A DNA stretch of 64,000 nt from an uncultured Isosphaeraceae bacterium (GTDB taxonomy: Bacteria; Planctomycetota; Planctomycetia; Isosphaerales; Isosphaeraceae). The notes beneath the pieces were generated by a model. That model saw only the letters and a list, made by a program, of their open reading frames with translations. It was not told where the DNA came from and ran no database searches. The stretch is from the NCBI GenBank assembly GCA_945957605.1, contig CAMFLR010000004.1, forward strand, positions 186,001-250,000. The letters run 5' to 3'. Made by a program: the position numbers and the translations under genes. This document shows positions 47,760 through 56,111 of the stretch, in pieces; the stretch's first letter is position 1; each line of letters starts with the position of its first letter.

Positions 47760-49172
47760 TTAATGCTTTACCAATTGTTGGCCGTAACTCGGCGAGTTTG
47801 GCATGAGGTCATAGAACTTCGAGCCGGGCGGAAGCGATGAAAATGCGGGGTCATTGGGGTCGCTAAATCCTGCCATCCCCGAGGCCGCGAACGCGTTCTT
47901 TACGTTGGCCTCGCCGGGGTTCTCCTCCTCATAGGCGTTAACCCCGTCCTGGGCGAGAGCACCGCTCTTCGCGAACTTAAATCCGGCATTGTACTTGCCG
48001 ATGGCGGTGTCATTCTCGGCTTTGATGAGATTGGTCACGAGGTTAAGCGTCTGCGGCTGCATGTACCAATTGGGATTTGCTTCCTGAATCTTCACGAAGA
48101 TTTGAGCCGCCTCGCGTGAGCCCAGCATCTTTGTCATGTTCGCAGTGAGGCGAAGGCCGATTTTGTTGATCGTATCTGCTGCTGCCAATTCATTTGCGGG
48201 GACAGGCGGCTTGCCGTCCACAGCACTCGCAAAGTCATTCAGATACTTGGCAAACTCAACTCGTTTAGGATCGGTCGGTCCGGTGCGGGTAATATCGTTC
48301 GCATTGGCGATAGCCGCTGCATTTTTCAAGGCGTCTAGGTTGTTGTTGGCAGCCACGGCGGCGTCTTTCGCCGGGAGTAACGTCTCGTTGAGATACTTTT
48401 GGTCACCCTCAATGAGGCCCTTGTTCTGTTCATTGGCGTTGGGATTGAACGGGTCGTATTTCGCCGCCGGTTGGAGATCGACCTTGCCGCCCTTTGGGCC
48501 TGGAAAGCCTGAGACATCGTTTGGAGGCGGGGGATTTTCTCCGTATAATTCGCTCATTGCTGCTTTAACGTCCGTGGTAGTGCCCTTCGGTGCGACAGTT
48601 TGCGACCCTCCACTTGAGCCATAATGCGAAAGAATCGCAGAAGTCGGCATAGGGACTCCACCCACACCCGTAGTCAGAAGGTCCTTGTTCATATAAGGTG
48701 CCGTCATCGGATTCCCGATATTCTTCGCCAGATCGGTTGGAGAGGTCCGCGCGAGATACCCCTTGTATGCTTCATCCGGTCCAACAATCAGCGCATCGCT
48801 CATGAATTGCGGGTCGTTGAATAGATTGCCCGAGGATGGGCCATTCGATGCCTGGGGAACACCTTGCCCATTGGCGTTCGTCGACGGACCAGACATGTCG
48901 CGGTACGCGTTCATCTGATTCTGAATTGCCTGGCGTTGCTCGTATCCTCCCAACCCCTTTTCCAGGGCTTTTGCCGCGAGGCCAAGAGGACTTAAAGGAA
49001 CAACCATACCGCCAGGATTAGCAAGCTGGGCAGTATTCTCCTGCTGCGCGCCCTGGTCCATAAGTTGTTGCGCCAACGCCTGTTGCTGCTCGGATTGAAG
49101 AAGCTTTGAAGCAGCGTTAGGATCGCGTGCCGCGATGAGCGGTACGAGGTTGATTCCTGGTGCGTTTGCCAT
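47760..49172 (-). CDS. Phage internal virion protein
   Basis: 470 residues, mostly helical with disordered Gln/Asn/Gly-rich parts ('LLQSEQQQALAQQLMDQGAQQENTAQ', 'MSGPSTNANGQGVPQASNGPSSGN'). The C-terminal half contains 'NEQNKGLIEGDQKYLNETLLPAKDAAVAANNNLDALKNA', a long helix pair. Together with its two neighbours it forms the three-gene set that follows the tail hub in this operon, the usual place for ejection proteins. No named domain. Confidence 0.6.
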   Translation of the reverse strand: MANAPGINLVPLIAARDPNAASKLLQSEQQQALAQQLMDQGAQQENTAQLANPGGMVVPLSPLGLAAKALEKGLGGYEQRQAIQNQMNAYRDMSGPSTNANGQGVPQASNGPSSGNLFNDPQFMSDALIVGPDEAYKGYLARTSPTDLAKNIGNPMTAPYMNKDLLTTGVGGVPMPTSAILSHYGSSGGSQTVAPKGTTTDVKAAMSELYGENPPPPNDVSGFPGPKGGKVDLQPAAKYDPFNPNANEQNKGLIEGDQKYLNETLLPAKDAAVAANNNLDALKNAAAIANANDITRTGPTDPKRVEFAKYLNDFASAVDGKPPVPANELAAADTINKIGLRLTANMTKMLGSREAAQIFVKIQEANPNWYMQPQTLNLVTNLIKAENDTAIGKYNAGFKFAKSGALAQDGVNAYEEENPGEANVKNAFAASGMAGFSDPNDPAFSSLPPGSKFYDLMPNSPSYGQQLVKH

Positions 49173-49184
49173 GGTTTCCTCCGA

Positions 49185-50042
49185 TCAAAGCAGTCCAGCG
49201 AACAACGGGCTAAAGCCGCCCGCGTTGCCCGCCGCGCCAAGCACGCTACCGCCGAGTCCAAACAGGCCCTGGTTGAAAGCGTTATTCTGTGCGACCTGCT
49301 GGTTGTACGGGTTGAGAGCGTTTTGATACCCCTGCTGCGTGATCGCCGCCACGTTGGTCGGCTGGGCCGAACTCGTATTCGTCCCTTGGAACTGAGGCAT
49401 CTGCGGCTGAGAGCCGGTGCGGAGTGCGTTGAACTCCGTCAACGGCTGGTCGCGTGCAGCGGTTTGAAGCCCAAAGAGGGCCTGAGCGTTTTGCGGGCCT
49501 TGCGTGATCGCGTTCTGCTGCGCCTGGTTGTAAGCAAAAGTCTTATTACGGTTGTACTGATCCATCGCGGTCTGATAGGCCTCGGAACCCGGCATGATGC
49601 CTTGGTTCGCGAGTTGGTTGTCAAGCTGCTCCTTCTCAACGGCGTATTGCGGATCAAGATACGAAGTCTGCTGGTTGTAGTAAGCGTCTGATGCCTGCTT
49701 TGACGCGTCTTGGAGATCGGAATAGCTCGGGTAGGGCGTACTGAGCGAGCTAGCGACGTTTCCTTGGAGTTGAGAAGCGAGATTCGATAAGTCGATGCTT
49801 TGCTGGGTTTGCTGGTTGTAAAGCTGCTGCTGCTCGGGCGAAAGCGTGATGTTTTCAGTCGAGGTGGGCTGATTGGGATTACTGGTATCAACACTGTAAG
49901 AAACGTTTCCGAGAGGCGTGTTAACTGCCGGATTGTTGAGACCAAAGTTGTAGAGTGCCGTTTGTTGGTTACTTTGTGTTTGAGCCTGCGCCGTTGCATT
50001 TGGGTCGGGAGCGGCTGGCGCTTTGGGTGTTGACTTGCCCAT
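49185..50042 (-). CDS. Phage tail/ejection protein, Gln-Asn-rich
   Basis: 285 residues. The N-terminus 'MGKSTPKAPAAPDPNATAQAQTQSNQQTALYNFGLNNPAVNTPLGNVSYSVD' is a recurring start of podophage virion proteins. It continues with 'LSPEQQQLYNQQTQQSIDLSNLASQLQG' and 'QGIMPGSEAYQTAMDQYNRNKTFAYNQAQQNAITQG', long amphipathic helices, and ends in a hydrophobic Gly/Ala/Leu segment ('GLFGLGGSVLGAAGNAGG') that could insert into membrane. Probably one of the proteins injected ahead of DNA. Confidence 0.65.
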   Translation of the reverse strand: MGKSTPKAPAAPDPNATAQAQTQSNQQTALYNFGLNNPAVNTPLGNVSYSVDTSNPNQPTSTENITLSPEQQQLYNQQTQQSIDLSNLASQLQGNVASSLSTPYPSYSDLQDASKQASDAYYNQQTSYLDPQYAVEKEQLDNQLANQGIMPGSEAYQTAMDQYNRNKTFAYNQAQQNAITQGPQNAQALFGLQTAARDQPLTEFNALRTGSQPQMPQFQGTNTSSAQPTNVAAITQQGYQNALNPYNQQVAQNNAFNQGLFGLGGSVLGAAGNAGGFSPLFAGLL

Positions 50043-50480
50043 CTATTGTTTCCTTTCAACAGGTTTTAACCACTTCTTCGCTTCTCGATAAACAAGACCG
50101 CAAATGACCATATCCTCTTTCCCATACCCCTGGCGGATGACGCCTTCCTTTTGGAAGCCGAGGCCATAGTTGAACCTTAAAGCCCGCTTATTCGAGGCCG
50201 GGGTGCAGGTCGTCACTCTGCGGCAACGCAGTTGCTTGAAGGGGTAGGCGAGGAATACGTTAATCGTTTCGGGTGTCGCCCATCTTGGCGTGTCGGCGGC
50301 CATCGACAGCTCAATGTTGCCGTACTTTTGCAGGTAATTGTGATAGACGATCCCAGCGATGAGCTTGTCACCTTCGGCCAAACCGATAGCGGTTGCCAGC
50401 GGGAATTCATCGGCGTGCGGGATTCTCTGCGACACCCAGCCTATGACGGCGGCATCTTGGCCAAAAACAAACCACCTCAC
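50043..50480 (-). CDS. Phage GNAT-family acetyltransferase
   Basis: 145 residues. 'IGLAEGDKLIAGIVYHNYLQKYGNIELSMAAD' gives strands 2-4, 'PETINVFLAYPFKQLRCRRVTTCTPASNKRALRFNYGLGFQKEGVIRQGYGKEDMVICGLVY' gives strand 5, the 'NxRAxxxYxxxGFxxEG' signature of RimJ/RimL-like acetyltransferases and the last strand. Uses acetyl-CoA, target unknown. Its start overlaps the stop of the tail hub gene (50477-50480), so it is made together with the tail. Such a gene recurs at this place in podophages; modification of virion or host proteins is inferred. Confidence 0.8.
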   Translation of the reverse strand: MRWFVFGQDAAVIGWVSQRIPHADEFPLATAIGLAEGDKLIAGIVYHNYLQKYGNIELSMAADTPRWATPETINVFLAYPFKQLRCRRVTTCTPASNKRALRFNYGLGFQKEGVIRQGYGKEDMVICGLVYREAKKWLKPVERKQ

Positions 50481-52675
50481 ATAACCCCGCCGGATTCAAA
50501 TAACCAATCGACGCTGTTCAAGGTGATCGTCACACCGTTGGTGATCGTTCGCATTCTGAGGGCTGCACAATAACCGTTACCATTAACCGTGATGAAATTT
50601 TTTCTTATCAATGCGTCGGAAGCCCACGGTGAAGTGTCCCAAGGGGAGGTATCCCAAGCCGAACCGGAAGCCGCCGGAGTCGAAATTGGGGCGGGGTCTT
50701 TTTCCTCGAAATCCACTGCCACAGCCAAAGATATCGAAGGCGTACCGTTGGACGAGATAACAGGCCGAATCATCTTGAACTGTTTCTTCCTCGCACGAGA
50801 GGAAAAATACTGGAAGCTCGTTTTGATGTCGCCCTGAATGCTGTTCAGTCCGTTTGTCGTGTAAGAGCAATTGTCATCGCCATTCCCGACATCAGCTTGA
50901 CAGATAAAACCATTCGTTGTGGCGAAGTAGAGATTCGAGTTGTAAACCTCCCAGCAATTCGCATTCATGCCGATGAACTGGCACCAATTATTATTCAATG
51001 TGTTCAGAACATATTGATTTTGCGTTTGATTCTCGACCGTTGGGACGTTGAAGACAATCCAATTCGATTTGGGGTAAAGAACGCCCTGCCAACCAAAATT
51101 TCCCTTATAAGCAGACGTGGCGGTTGCTGAGGCGTTTCTGATCTTGTCGGATATCGTCGCCTTTGTCGCCCCCACCCGGTCTAGGGGTAGCACTCTTGAA
51201 AGCGGAGCGAAACCGTCCTCGCAAATGACAATTAGATCAGCCCCGTATTTCATCAAGGGACGTTGCCCGACCGGCGCGCCGATTCGGTAGACACCGACAA
51301 TTGCCCAGGTATTCGCGTTTGCCGGGTCAGTCCCTTGAAAAACAAGCACCTCACCGCGAGAGGTAATAAACACGGCGTAATCGTCAGGGCCGTCCCCACC
51401 GTCTTTGGGAATGTTCCCCATCGCCACCATGTAGCCACCAAGTTTGCAATAAGTCGAGAAATCGAGCTTTGTGGCTGATCCCGAAATCGCGTCGGTTGCG
51501 AGATACCAGACGTTGAGCGTGTTCTTCTCGACGAAAAACAGCCGGTGCTTAAACAGATTGACGTAGATCAGATTTGAGGAAGTAAGACCGCTGCCGGTGA
51601 TTGAATTCGACGTTATGGAGGAACCGTCGTATTTGATCGGGCTATCATTCCCATTCACCATCACCGCGTAGCCGTTGAAGTTTTCGTATTGCCAGCGGTT
51701 GCTCGTGTAGCCGCTTGAGATCGGCACTCCCACGGGACCGGATAGGCTCACGTCATAAAAACATCCCGTTGAGGCGGCGAGCATCTTCGTGGTGGCTTTG
51801 CTGGCGTATGAAATTAGCGTCTCGGTCGGTTGGGCCACCGAAGTTGAGGTACTGGAAGTGGAGTAGGTGGGCGTGTCTGTGCCGACCGTAACACTCGCCG
51901 AAGTGGTTGCGACGGGATAGTAGTTGTCGATATCACACTTTCCAACGTAGTCGATGACGAAGGAGTCGCCGCTGGTGCCGATCTTGAAGCCGATGGTCGG
52001 ATTCAACCCACCGGCGGTCAGCCCGGTCATCGCAACGTAAGCGGTGCTGTTCACGGGTCCAAGCGAAGTGTAATTCGAGCCGTCCACGGTGTAGGAAATC
52101 GTTCCCGAGCCGGAAACCCGCTTGATGTAGAACTGAAGCTTTAAGCCGGATGCAGCGGTAATTGCTTGAGTAATTGTTCCGTTATTTGATGTCGCCGAAA
52201 TCGTTGTTGCCGCGTTTGAATTCCCGTCTATCCCAATCGCGTTTTTCGTCGCGGTAACGTTGTTCTTGCTCCAGACAGCGTTAGTAAGGTCGCGACACCA
52301 CAGAGCATAATTAGTGTGGCCTGACTCGATCACAAGCTGGGGCAGGGCGTAGGAAGCCAAGGAAGGCGAGTAATAGCTGTACCGAGGAGTATTTGTCGAT
52401 GCAGTTTGAAGCGTTCCCGTCGAGTCGAAATAAGTCGCTGATGTGGACCGACTGAAAGCGGTTAATTGCCCGACGTAGTAAGCGAAATGAAGTGATCCGG
52501 GACGGAGATAGGCGTAAGCCGTCCCTGGAATGTAATTGTCCATCTGGATCGCATCGTCCGCTTCCATTTGCGATAGCGCATCCCTGGCGTTCCATCCGCC
52601 GGTTGGGGCGGGTAGCGAAGCGGTCTGCGAGGTTGGACGTCCAAGCGAGGAGCGACGGGCTGCGGGGATGAGCAT
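50477..52675 (-). CDS. Podophage tail hub/nozzle-type protein with inserted domain
   Basis: 732 residues. The N-terminus 'LPAPTGGWNARDALSQMEADDAIQMDNYIPGTAYAYLRPGS' (21-61) and, after about 290, 'ETLISYASKATTKMLAASTGCFYDVSL', 'NGNDSPIKYDGSSI', 'YVNLFKHRLFFVEKNTLNVWYL' and 'YAVFITSRGEVLVFQGTDPANANTWAIVGVYRIGAPVG' follow the beta-propeller tail protein of podophages. Between about 66 and 288 a foreign domain is inserted: 'AFSRSTSATYFDSTGTLQTASTNTPRYSYYSPS', then 'LVIESGHTNYALWCRDLTNAVWSKNN', a beta-sandwich type seen in phage adhesion proteins. Likely stabilises DNA in the head and adds surface binding. Confidence 0.75.
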   Translation of the reverse strand: MLIPAARRSSLGRPTSQTASLPAPTGGWNARDALSQMEADDAIQMDNYIPGTAYAYLRPGSLHFAYYVGQLTAFSRSTSATYFDSTGTLQTASTNTPRYSYYSPSLASYALPQLVIESGHTNYALWCRDLTNAVWSKNNVTATKNAIGIDGNSNAATTISATSNNGTITQAITAASGLKLQFYIKRVSGSGTISYTVDGSNYTSLGPVNSTAYVAMTGLTAGGLNPTIGFKIGTSGDSFVIDYVGKCDIDNYYPVATTSASVTVGTDTPTYSTSSTSTSVAQPTETLISYASKATTKMLAASTGCFYDVSLSGPVGVPISSGYTSNRWQYENFNGYAVMVNGNDSPIKYDGSSITSNSITGSGLTSSNLIYVNLFKHRLFFVEKNTLNVWYLATDAISGSATKLDFSTYCKLGGYMVAMGNIPKDGGDGPDDYAVFITSRGEVLVFQGTDPANANTWAIVGVYRIGAPVGQRPLMKYGADLIVICEDGFAPLSRVLPLDRVGATKATISDKIRNASATATSAYKGNFGWQGVLYPKSNWIVFNVPTVENQTQNQYVLNTLNNNWCQFIGMNANCWEVYNSNLYFATTNGFICQADVGNGDDNCSYTTNGLNSIQGDIKTSFQYFSSRARKKQFKMIRPVISSNGTPSISLAVAVDFEEKDPAPISTPAASGSAWDTSPWDTSPWASDALIRKNFITVNGNGYCAALRMRTITNGVTITLNSVDWLFESGGVM

Positions 52676-52905
52676 CAGTCAGCCCGGTCCTGATGCGAGT
52701 TCAGAGACTCGCGCAAGCTCGTAGCAACATCAAGCAGGTTGTCGATTAGGCAACTCGCTTGCTTTTGCGTAAGGATTGAAAGTTTGAAATCAGTTGGCTT
52801 CTCTTCCATGAGCGGGAAATGAAGTCTGCAAGAGACGGAATTGTTCCTTTGGACCCCGAGTTGTTTGTCAGAAGGCGATTGGATCGTAAAAGCGAACTCA
52901 GTCAC
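52675..52905 (-). CDS. Small phage protein
   Basis: 76 residues, no membrane helix. 'MTEFAFTIQSPSDKQLGVQRNNSVSCRLHFPL' looks like one small beta sheet; 'LSILTQKQASCLIDNLLDVATSLRESLNSH' one helix. Start overlaps the stop of the adaptor gene (52902-52905) and its own stop overlaps the start of the tail hub gene by one base, so it is translationally coupled on both sides. No family recognised. Confidence 0.6.
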   Translation of the reverse strand: MTEFAFTIQSPSDKQLGVQRNNSVSCRLHFPLMEEKPTDFKLSILTQKQASCLIDNLLDVATSLRESLNSHQDRAD

Positions 52906-53609
52906 ATTAACGGCCAGTTGCCGATTTGCACGGCAACACCCCTCGGGTATTCGTTTTCCATTGAGTCAGCTTCCAGGCTAATACTTCTGTTCGATCCAGA
53001 GCGGGCGGTTTTTTCATTCACCGCAATCTCAAACTCCATCTTCTCACCGGAGTAGTCGAGTCCCTGCGACATCTTCCACCGCCAGATCAAATCCAGCGTC
53101 AAAAGGTCCTCACTCAGGATCCCTGTATCGGTGTCGGCCGCCCATTTTTCTTGTCCCGATGCGCCTTGGCACCAATAACGGGAGACGTATTCACCGGCGA
53201 AGATCTGACCTGCCGTGGGGACAGGTAAGCAAATCAGATTATTTCCCCTGATCCGAAACTGCGGATAGGGACCGGCGATATCTAGGGCCTTCAGAAACTG
53301 CCATTCTTCCGGAAAGAGTGGGCCTTGAACCGGGAATTTCGTGCTGCGGTTCCAAATGGTTCCGTACAGGTCCCAATTAAAGCCCGGCATGATCGATTCA
53401 ACCGTCCCTTGCGATTCCGTCGCTACCGTCGTGAACGTCCACTCCTGGACCAACTCCTGCCAGGGGAATCGGCGTGCGAGCGCCTTTCCTCCTTGATTTG
53501 AAAGAGCGAGCAGCCGCACCGTGTTGGAATCGGTGTTGCCGATCACCGTGCTCGGTGCGTCGATCCCGACCGTATTGGCGGTATCCTGAAGAATGGTCAG
53601 AAGACTCAT
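52902..53609 (-). CDS. Podophage head-tail adaptor
   Basis: 235 residues. 'MSLLTILQDTANTVGIDAPSTVIGNTDSNTVRLLALSNQGGKALARRFPWQELVQEWTF' is the helical N-terminus typical of podophage adaptor (tail tubular A-like) proteins. A beta-rich middle ('WNRSTKFPVQGPLFPEEWQFLKALDIAGPYPQFRIRGNNLICLP') and two final helices ('LTLDLIWRWKMSQGLDYSGEKMEFEIAVNEKTARSG') follow. It forms the ring joining portal and tail hub. Position between capsid and tail hub genes agrees. Confidence 0.75.
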   Translation of the reverse strand: MSLLTILQDTANTVGIDAPSTVIGNTDSNTVRLLALSNQGGKALARRFPWQELVQEWTFTTVATESQGTVESIMPGFNWDLYGTIWNRSTKFPVQGPLFPEEWQFLKALDIAGPYPQFRIRGNNLICLPVPTAGQIFAGEYVSRYWCQGASGQEKWAADTDTGILSEDLLTLDLIWRWKMSQGLDYSGEKMEFEIAVNEKTARSGSNRSISLEADSMENEYPRGVAVQIGNWPLM

Positions 53610-54211
53610 GCGGCCTCGGCGGCTTTCTTCTTGGCGGTCTTATCGTCACGGGCGAGCGCGTTCATTAGAGCCTTGTCCTTCGCCTCGTTGGCTTCCTTGA
53701 GCTGCTGCATCTGCTCCTGCATCATCTGGATTTGGGATTGCATTGCGCTCAATTGCTCGGCGGCCTTTCCTGGACCGGAAGCCGCCTCAAGATAGGCTTT
53801 CGCCTTCTGCTTGAGAGTCATTCCGCCTGCCCCGAAATGCATCAATCCTGTGTCATTCAAGTTGGCAAAATCCTCGACCGTGCGAACGGAAATGGCCTCA
53901 GCCATGCGAACCTGCGACGGTGTGATTTGGGGCCATTGCGACAGCGGTATGCCGTGCAGCGGCTCTTCCTGCCCGTCTTTCCACGCTTGATATTCATCGA
54001 CGAGGAACGCTTTGTGCGGAACGCCCCGCCACTCGGCAAGGGTAGCGGGATTGACTTCTACTTCCAGAACGGTGTGCTTGTCGCCCTTCGGATACAACAG
54101 AGCGAAGTCAGCGTCACGCTTGACATTGTAGCCCCTGCGGATGGTCTCCTCACGATCCTCGACGGCGCGAATCTCGAACTTGGCGTAAACCGATTTGTGG
54201 TCTTGTGTCAT
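53606..54211 (-). CDS. Phage structural-cassette protein with coiled coil
   Basis: 201 residues. The first 90 form a compact domain ('VYAKFEIRAVEDREETIRRGYNVKRDADFALLYPKGDKHTVLEVEVN'). A helical part follows ('ISVRTVEDFANLNDTGLMHFGAGGMTLKQKAKAYLEAAS', where 'VRTVEDFANL' resembles a helix-hairpin-type subdomain). A long Gln/Glu/Lys coiled coil ends it ('LSAMQSQIQMMQEQMQQLKEANEAKDKALMNALARDDK'). Overlaps the adaptor gene by four bases. Probably an assembly factor; role unknown. Confidence 0.6.
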   Translation of the reverse strand: MTQDHKSVYAKFEIRAVEDREETIRRGYNVKRDADFALLYPKGDKHTVLEVEVNPATLAEWRGVPHKAFLVDEYQAWKDGQEEPLHGIPLSQWPQITPSQVRMAEAISVRTVEDFANLNDTGLMHFGAGGMTLKQKAKAYLEAASGPGKAAEQLSAMQSQIQMMQEQMQQLKEANEAKDKALMNALARDDKTAKKKAAEAA

Positions 54212-54214
54212 AAA

Positions 54215-55546
54215 CTATCCTTGAGTTGTTACTAAGAAAACTGAAGTGGCCGGGTTTTCCTGCTCCCAGCTTATGGAGTAATCGCCGAATGCTTCCTTCC
54301 ACCATTGGTGCGAGAAAACGCTGAGATGGAGCGGGTGGCCAATCAGGCCGCCCATCACGTCGGGTACGGTACTGATCTGGAAAAAGACAGTTTTCGCCGA
54401 GGCCATGATGTTGCGAATGACCGTCTTGATCTGTTCGGGCGGTAAGTGCTCCATGACGTCCGTGCAGAACCCGTAAGGGGCATGCATGGGTATGGGCTGC
54501 GAGAGGTCGTGCTGAACAAAAGGCAGATGCCTCGCTCCGGGATCGCGTGAATTCGCCGCGAAGTCGAGCAACGCGACATCCAACCCTTTGCGTGATAGCT
54601 CCAACGCGCCTCTGCCGGTGCCGCATCCGAAGTCGATGATCGGGCCGTCCGGTTTGACGATGGAGAGGAAAGTTTCAACACAATGCTCTCCCGGAGCCTC
54701 GTGCCGGTATTCCGGTTGATTCCACATCACTTCGTACTTCTCCCGTTCACTCAACGGGCTATTCCAGAGTGCGGGCAATAGCCCGTCGCCGTGGACGTGG
54801 ATAGTGCATCCGTCCTCAATTAGAGCGCGAGCACGAGACGCGAAGCCGTAAGCCTGCATCCGCATGGTGAGCGAACATTCGTAGGTTACACCTCGATGCT
54901 CGACACTGGTATAAATGTCATCGTCGTTGATCGCCTGATGGCGGACGTGGGTTCGGTTTGCTCGGTTAGAGGAATCTAGGCCGAAGATGTGAAGCGTGCG
55001 ATAGCCCATCGCGTAAACCAAAACCGGGGCAGTGCCCCCAATCGAGGAATGGGCTCCGATCAAGCAGTATCCGCCGCGTTTCGGGAAACCTGCCTGCTCA
55101 TCCACAAGTAAATTGCCATAAGTCGCTTGCCAAAGAATCGCGTCTGGTACTTTTCCAAACAGCGATGGATCGACCTGAGAAGCGAATAGATGATTCCGAG
55201 CCTCGCCAAGCAATTCGCTCGTCCGAGGTTTTGCATCCATAATCACTTGATAATCAGGAAGGATGCCGTCTTCATTTAGGTAGCTAGCGGCACCGTTGAG
55301 CGCGAAGATTGTTCCGCCCTTCGCGTGAAGCTTGCGGATTAACTCGATGTGATCGCCGAGACTCGGGCCTGAACCGCAAATAATCGCTACACCGTCGTTG
55401 GGCTCTGACCTGCCGATCCATTCATTGTCGAGCCGCGAGTTCGCGAGGACGTTTGAAAGGATTTTTTCTTCGGGAGTATTACACACCAAGTCGAGATCGA
55501 CCTTGAGGGGCATTGACGCGTGAATGTTTTGAAACATTATTTCCAT
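54215..55546 (-). CDS. DUF115 - SAM methyltransferase fusion in the capsid cassette
   Basis: 443 residues, two domains. About 50-250 is a DUF115/MptE-like Rossmann domain ('VAIICGSGPSLGDHIELIRKLHAKGGTIFALNGAASYLNEDGILPDYQVIMDAKPR', 'IGGTAPVLVYAMGYRTLHIFGLDSS'), a fold shared with a pterin pyrophosphokinase and with bacterial motility accessory glycosyltransferases. About 285-443 is a class I methyltransferase with motif I DFGCGTGRG (305-313), an acidic motif II ('VALLDFA') and a 'CTDVMEHLPP' motif (361-370). All binding elements look intact. Between capsid/decoration and adaptor genes. Substrate unknown; virion or surface-sugar modification is inference. Confidence 0.8.
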   Translation of the reverse strand: MEIMFQNIHASMPLKVDLDLVCNTPEEKILSNVLANSRLDNEWIGRSEPNDGVAIICGSGPSLGDHIELIRKLHAKGGTIFALNGAASYLNEDGILPDYQVIMDAKPRTSELLGEARNHLFASQVDPSLFGKVPDAILWQATYGNLLVDEQAGFPKRGGYCLIGAHSSIGGTAPVLVYAMGYRTLHIFGLDSSNRANRTHVRHQAINDDDIYTSVEHRGVTYECSLTMRMQAYGFASRARALIEDGCTIHVHGDGLLPALWNSPLSEREKYEVMWNQPEYRHEAPGEHCVETFLSIVKPDGPIIDFGCGTGRGALELSRKGLDVALLDFAANSRDPGARHLPFVQHDLSQPIPMHAPYGFCTDVMEHLPPEQIKTVIRNIMASAKTVFFQISTVPDVMGGLIGHPLHLSVFSHQWWKEAFGDYSISWEQENPATSVFLVTTQG

Positions 55547-55586
55547 AAAAGAGCGGCCCCGGATTTGAGGTCCGGGGCCGTCAAGC

Positions 55587-56084
55587 CTAGGTTACGCGGC
55601 CCTGCATGTGAGGCCGGTCGATGATCAGCGTCACAGTGGTCGGCGTTGTCGCCTTCGCCACGGTCAACGCGCCCTGGATTTCCTTGCCAGAAGCGGTTGC
55701 CGCCACTTTACCGGTCGTCAACACACCTACGGCGGCGTTGGACGCCAGAGCGAGGCCGGACGTTTTAGCTGCCTTCGCGTTGCCGCCGATCTGATACCAG
55801 CCGTAGTTGCTGGCCACGCACGCCGACATGGCGAACGCGATGGGCTGCGGTTTGTTGGAACCGACAGGTGCGAGAGTTGTCAGATAGTTGGCGGTGTTGT
55901 AGATCACAACAGAGCCGACCACCGTCGAGGCGACGCCTTGAAGGTAGATGAACTCACCCTCGCCGAGAGTGGCGTGGCGGGCGCGGATGATGGTGCCGAG
56001 CCCGTGGTTCTGAGTCGTATCCGTCGAGTCGATCGCCTGGATACCGGCGGTGGGTTGTACGGGAACCCAGTTTGCTACAGTCAT
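55587..56084 (-). CDS. Phage capsid decoration-type protein
   Basis: 165 residues. 'MTVANWVPVQPTAGIQAIDSTDTTQNHGLGTIIRARHATLGEGEFIYLQGVASTVVGSVVIYN' and 'PIAFAMSACVASNYGWYQIGGNAKAAKTSGLALASNAAVGVLTTGKVAATASGKEIQGALTVAKA' give a small beta-rich protein of the kind that follows the major capsid gene as head decoration or stabilisation protein (DUF2190-like plan). 28 bp after the capsid gene. Class inferred from position and fold pattern. Confidence 0.65.
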   Translation of the reverse strand: MTVANWVPVQPTAGIQAIDSTDTTQNHGLGTIIRARHATLGEGEFIYLQGVASTVVGSVVIYNTANYLTTLAPVGSNKPQPIAFAMSACVASNYGWYQIGGNAKAAKTSGLALASNAAVGVLTTGKVAATASGKEIQGALTVAKATTPTTVTLIIDRPHMQGRVT

Positions 56085-56111
56085 ATGATTTACTCCTTTT
56101 GAATCAATTAG

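Noticed and set aside
49439..50059. 206-codon frame overlapping the Gln-rich tail protein
   Set aside because: Arg/Thr/Ser-rich shadow in another frame of the same strand; the main frame has the recognised podophage N-terminus.
44598..52675. Diversity-generating retroelement near the tail fibre
   Set aside because: No reverse transcriptase and no template/variable repeat pair was seen between 39.6 and 64 kb.
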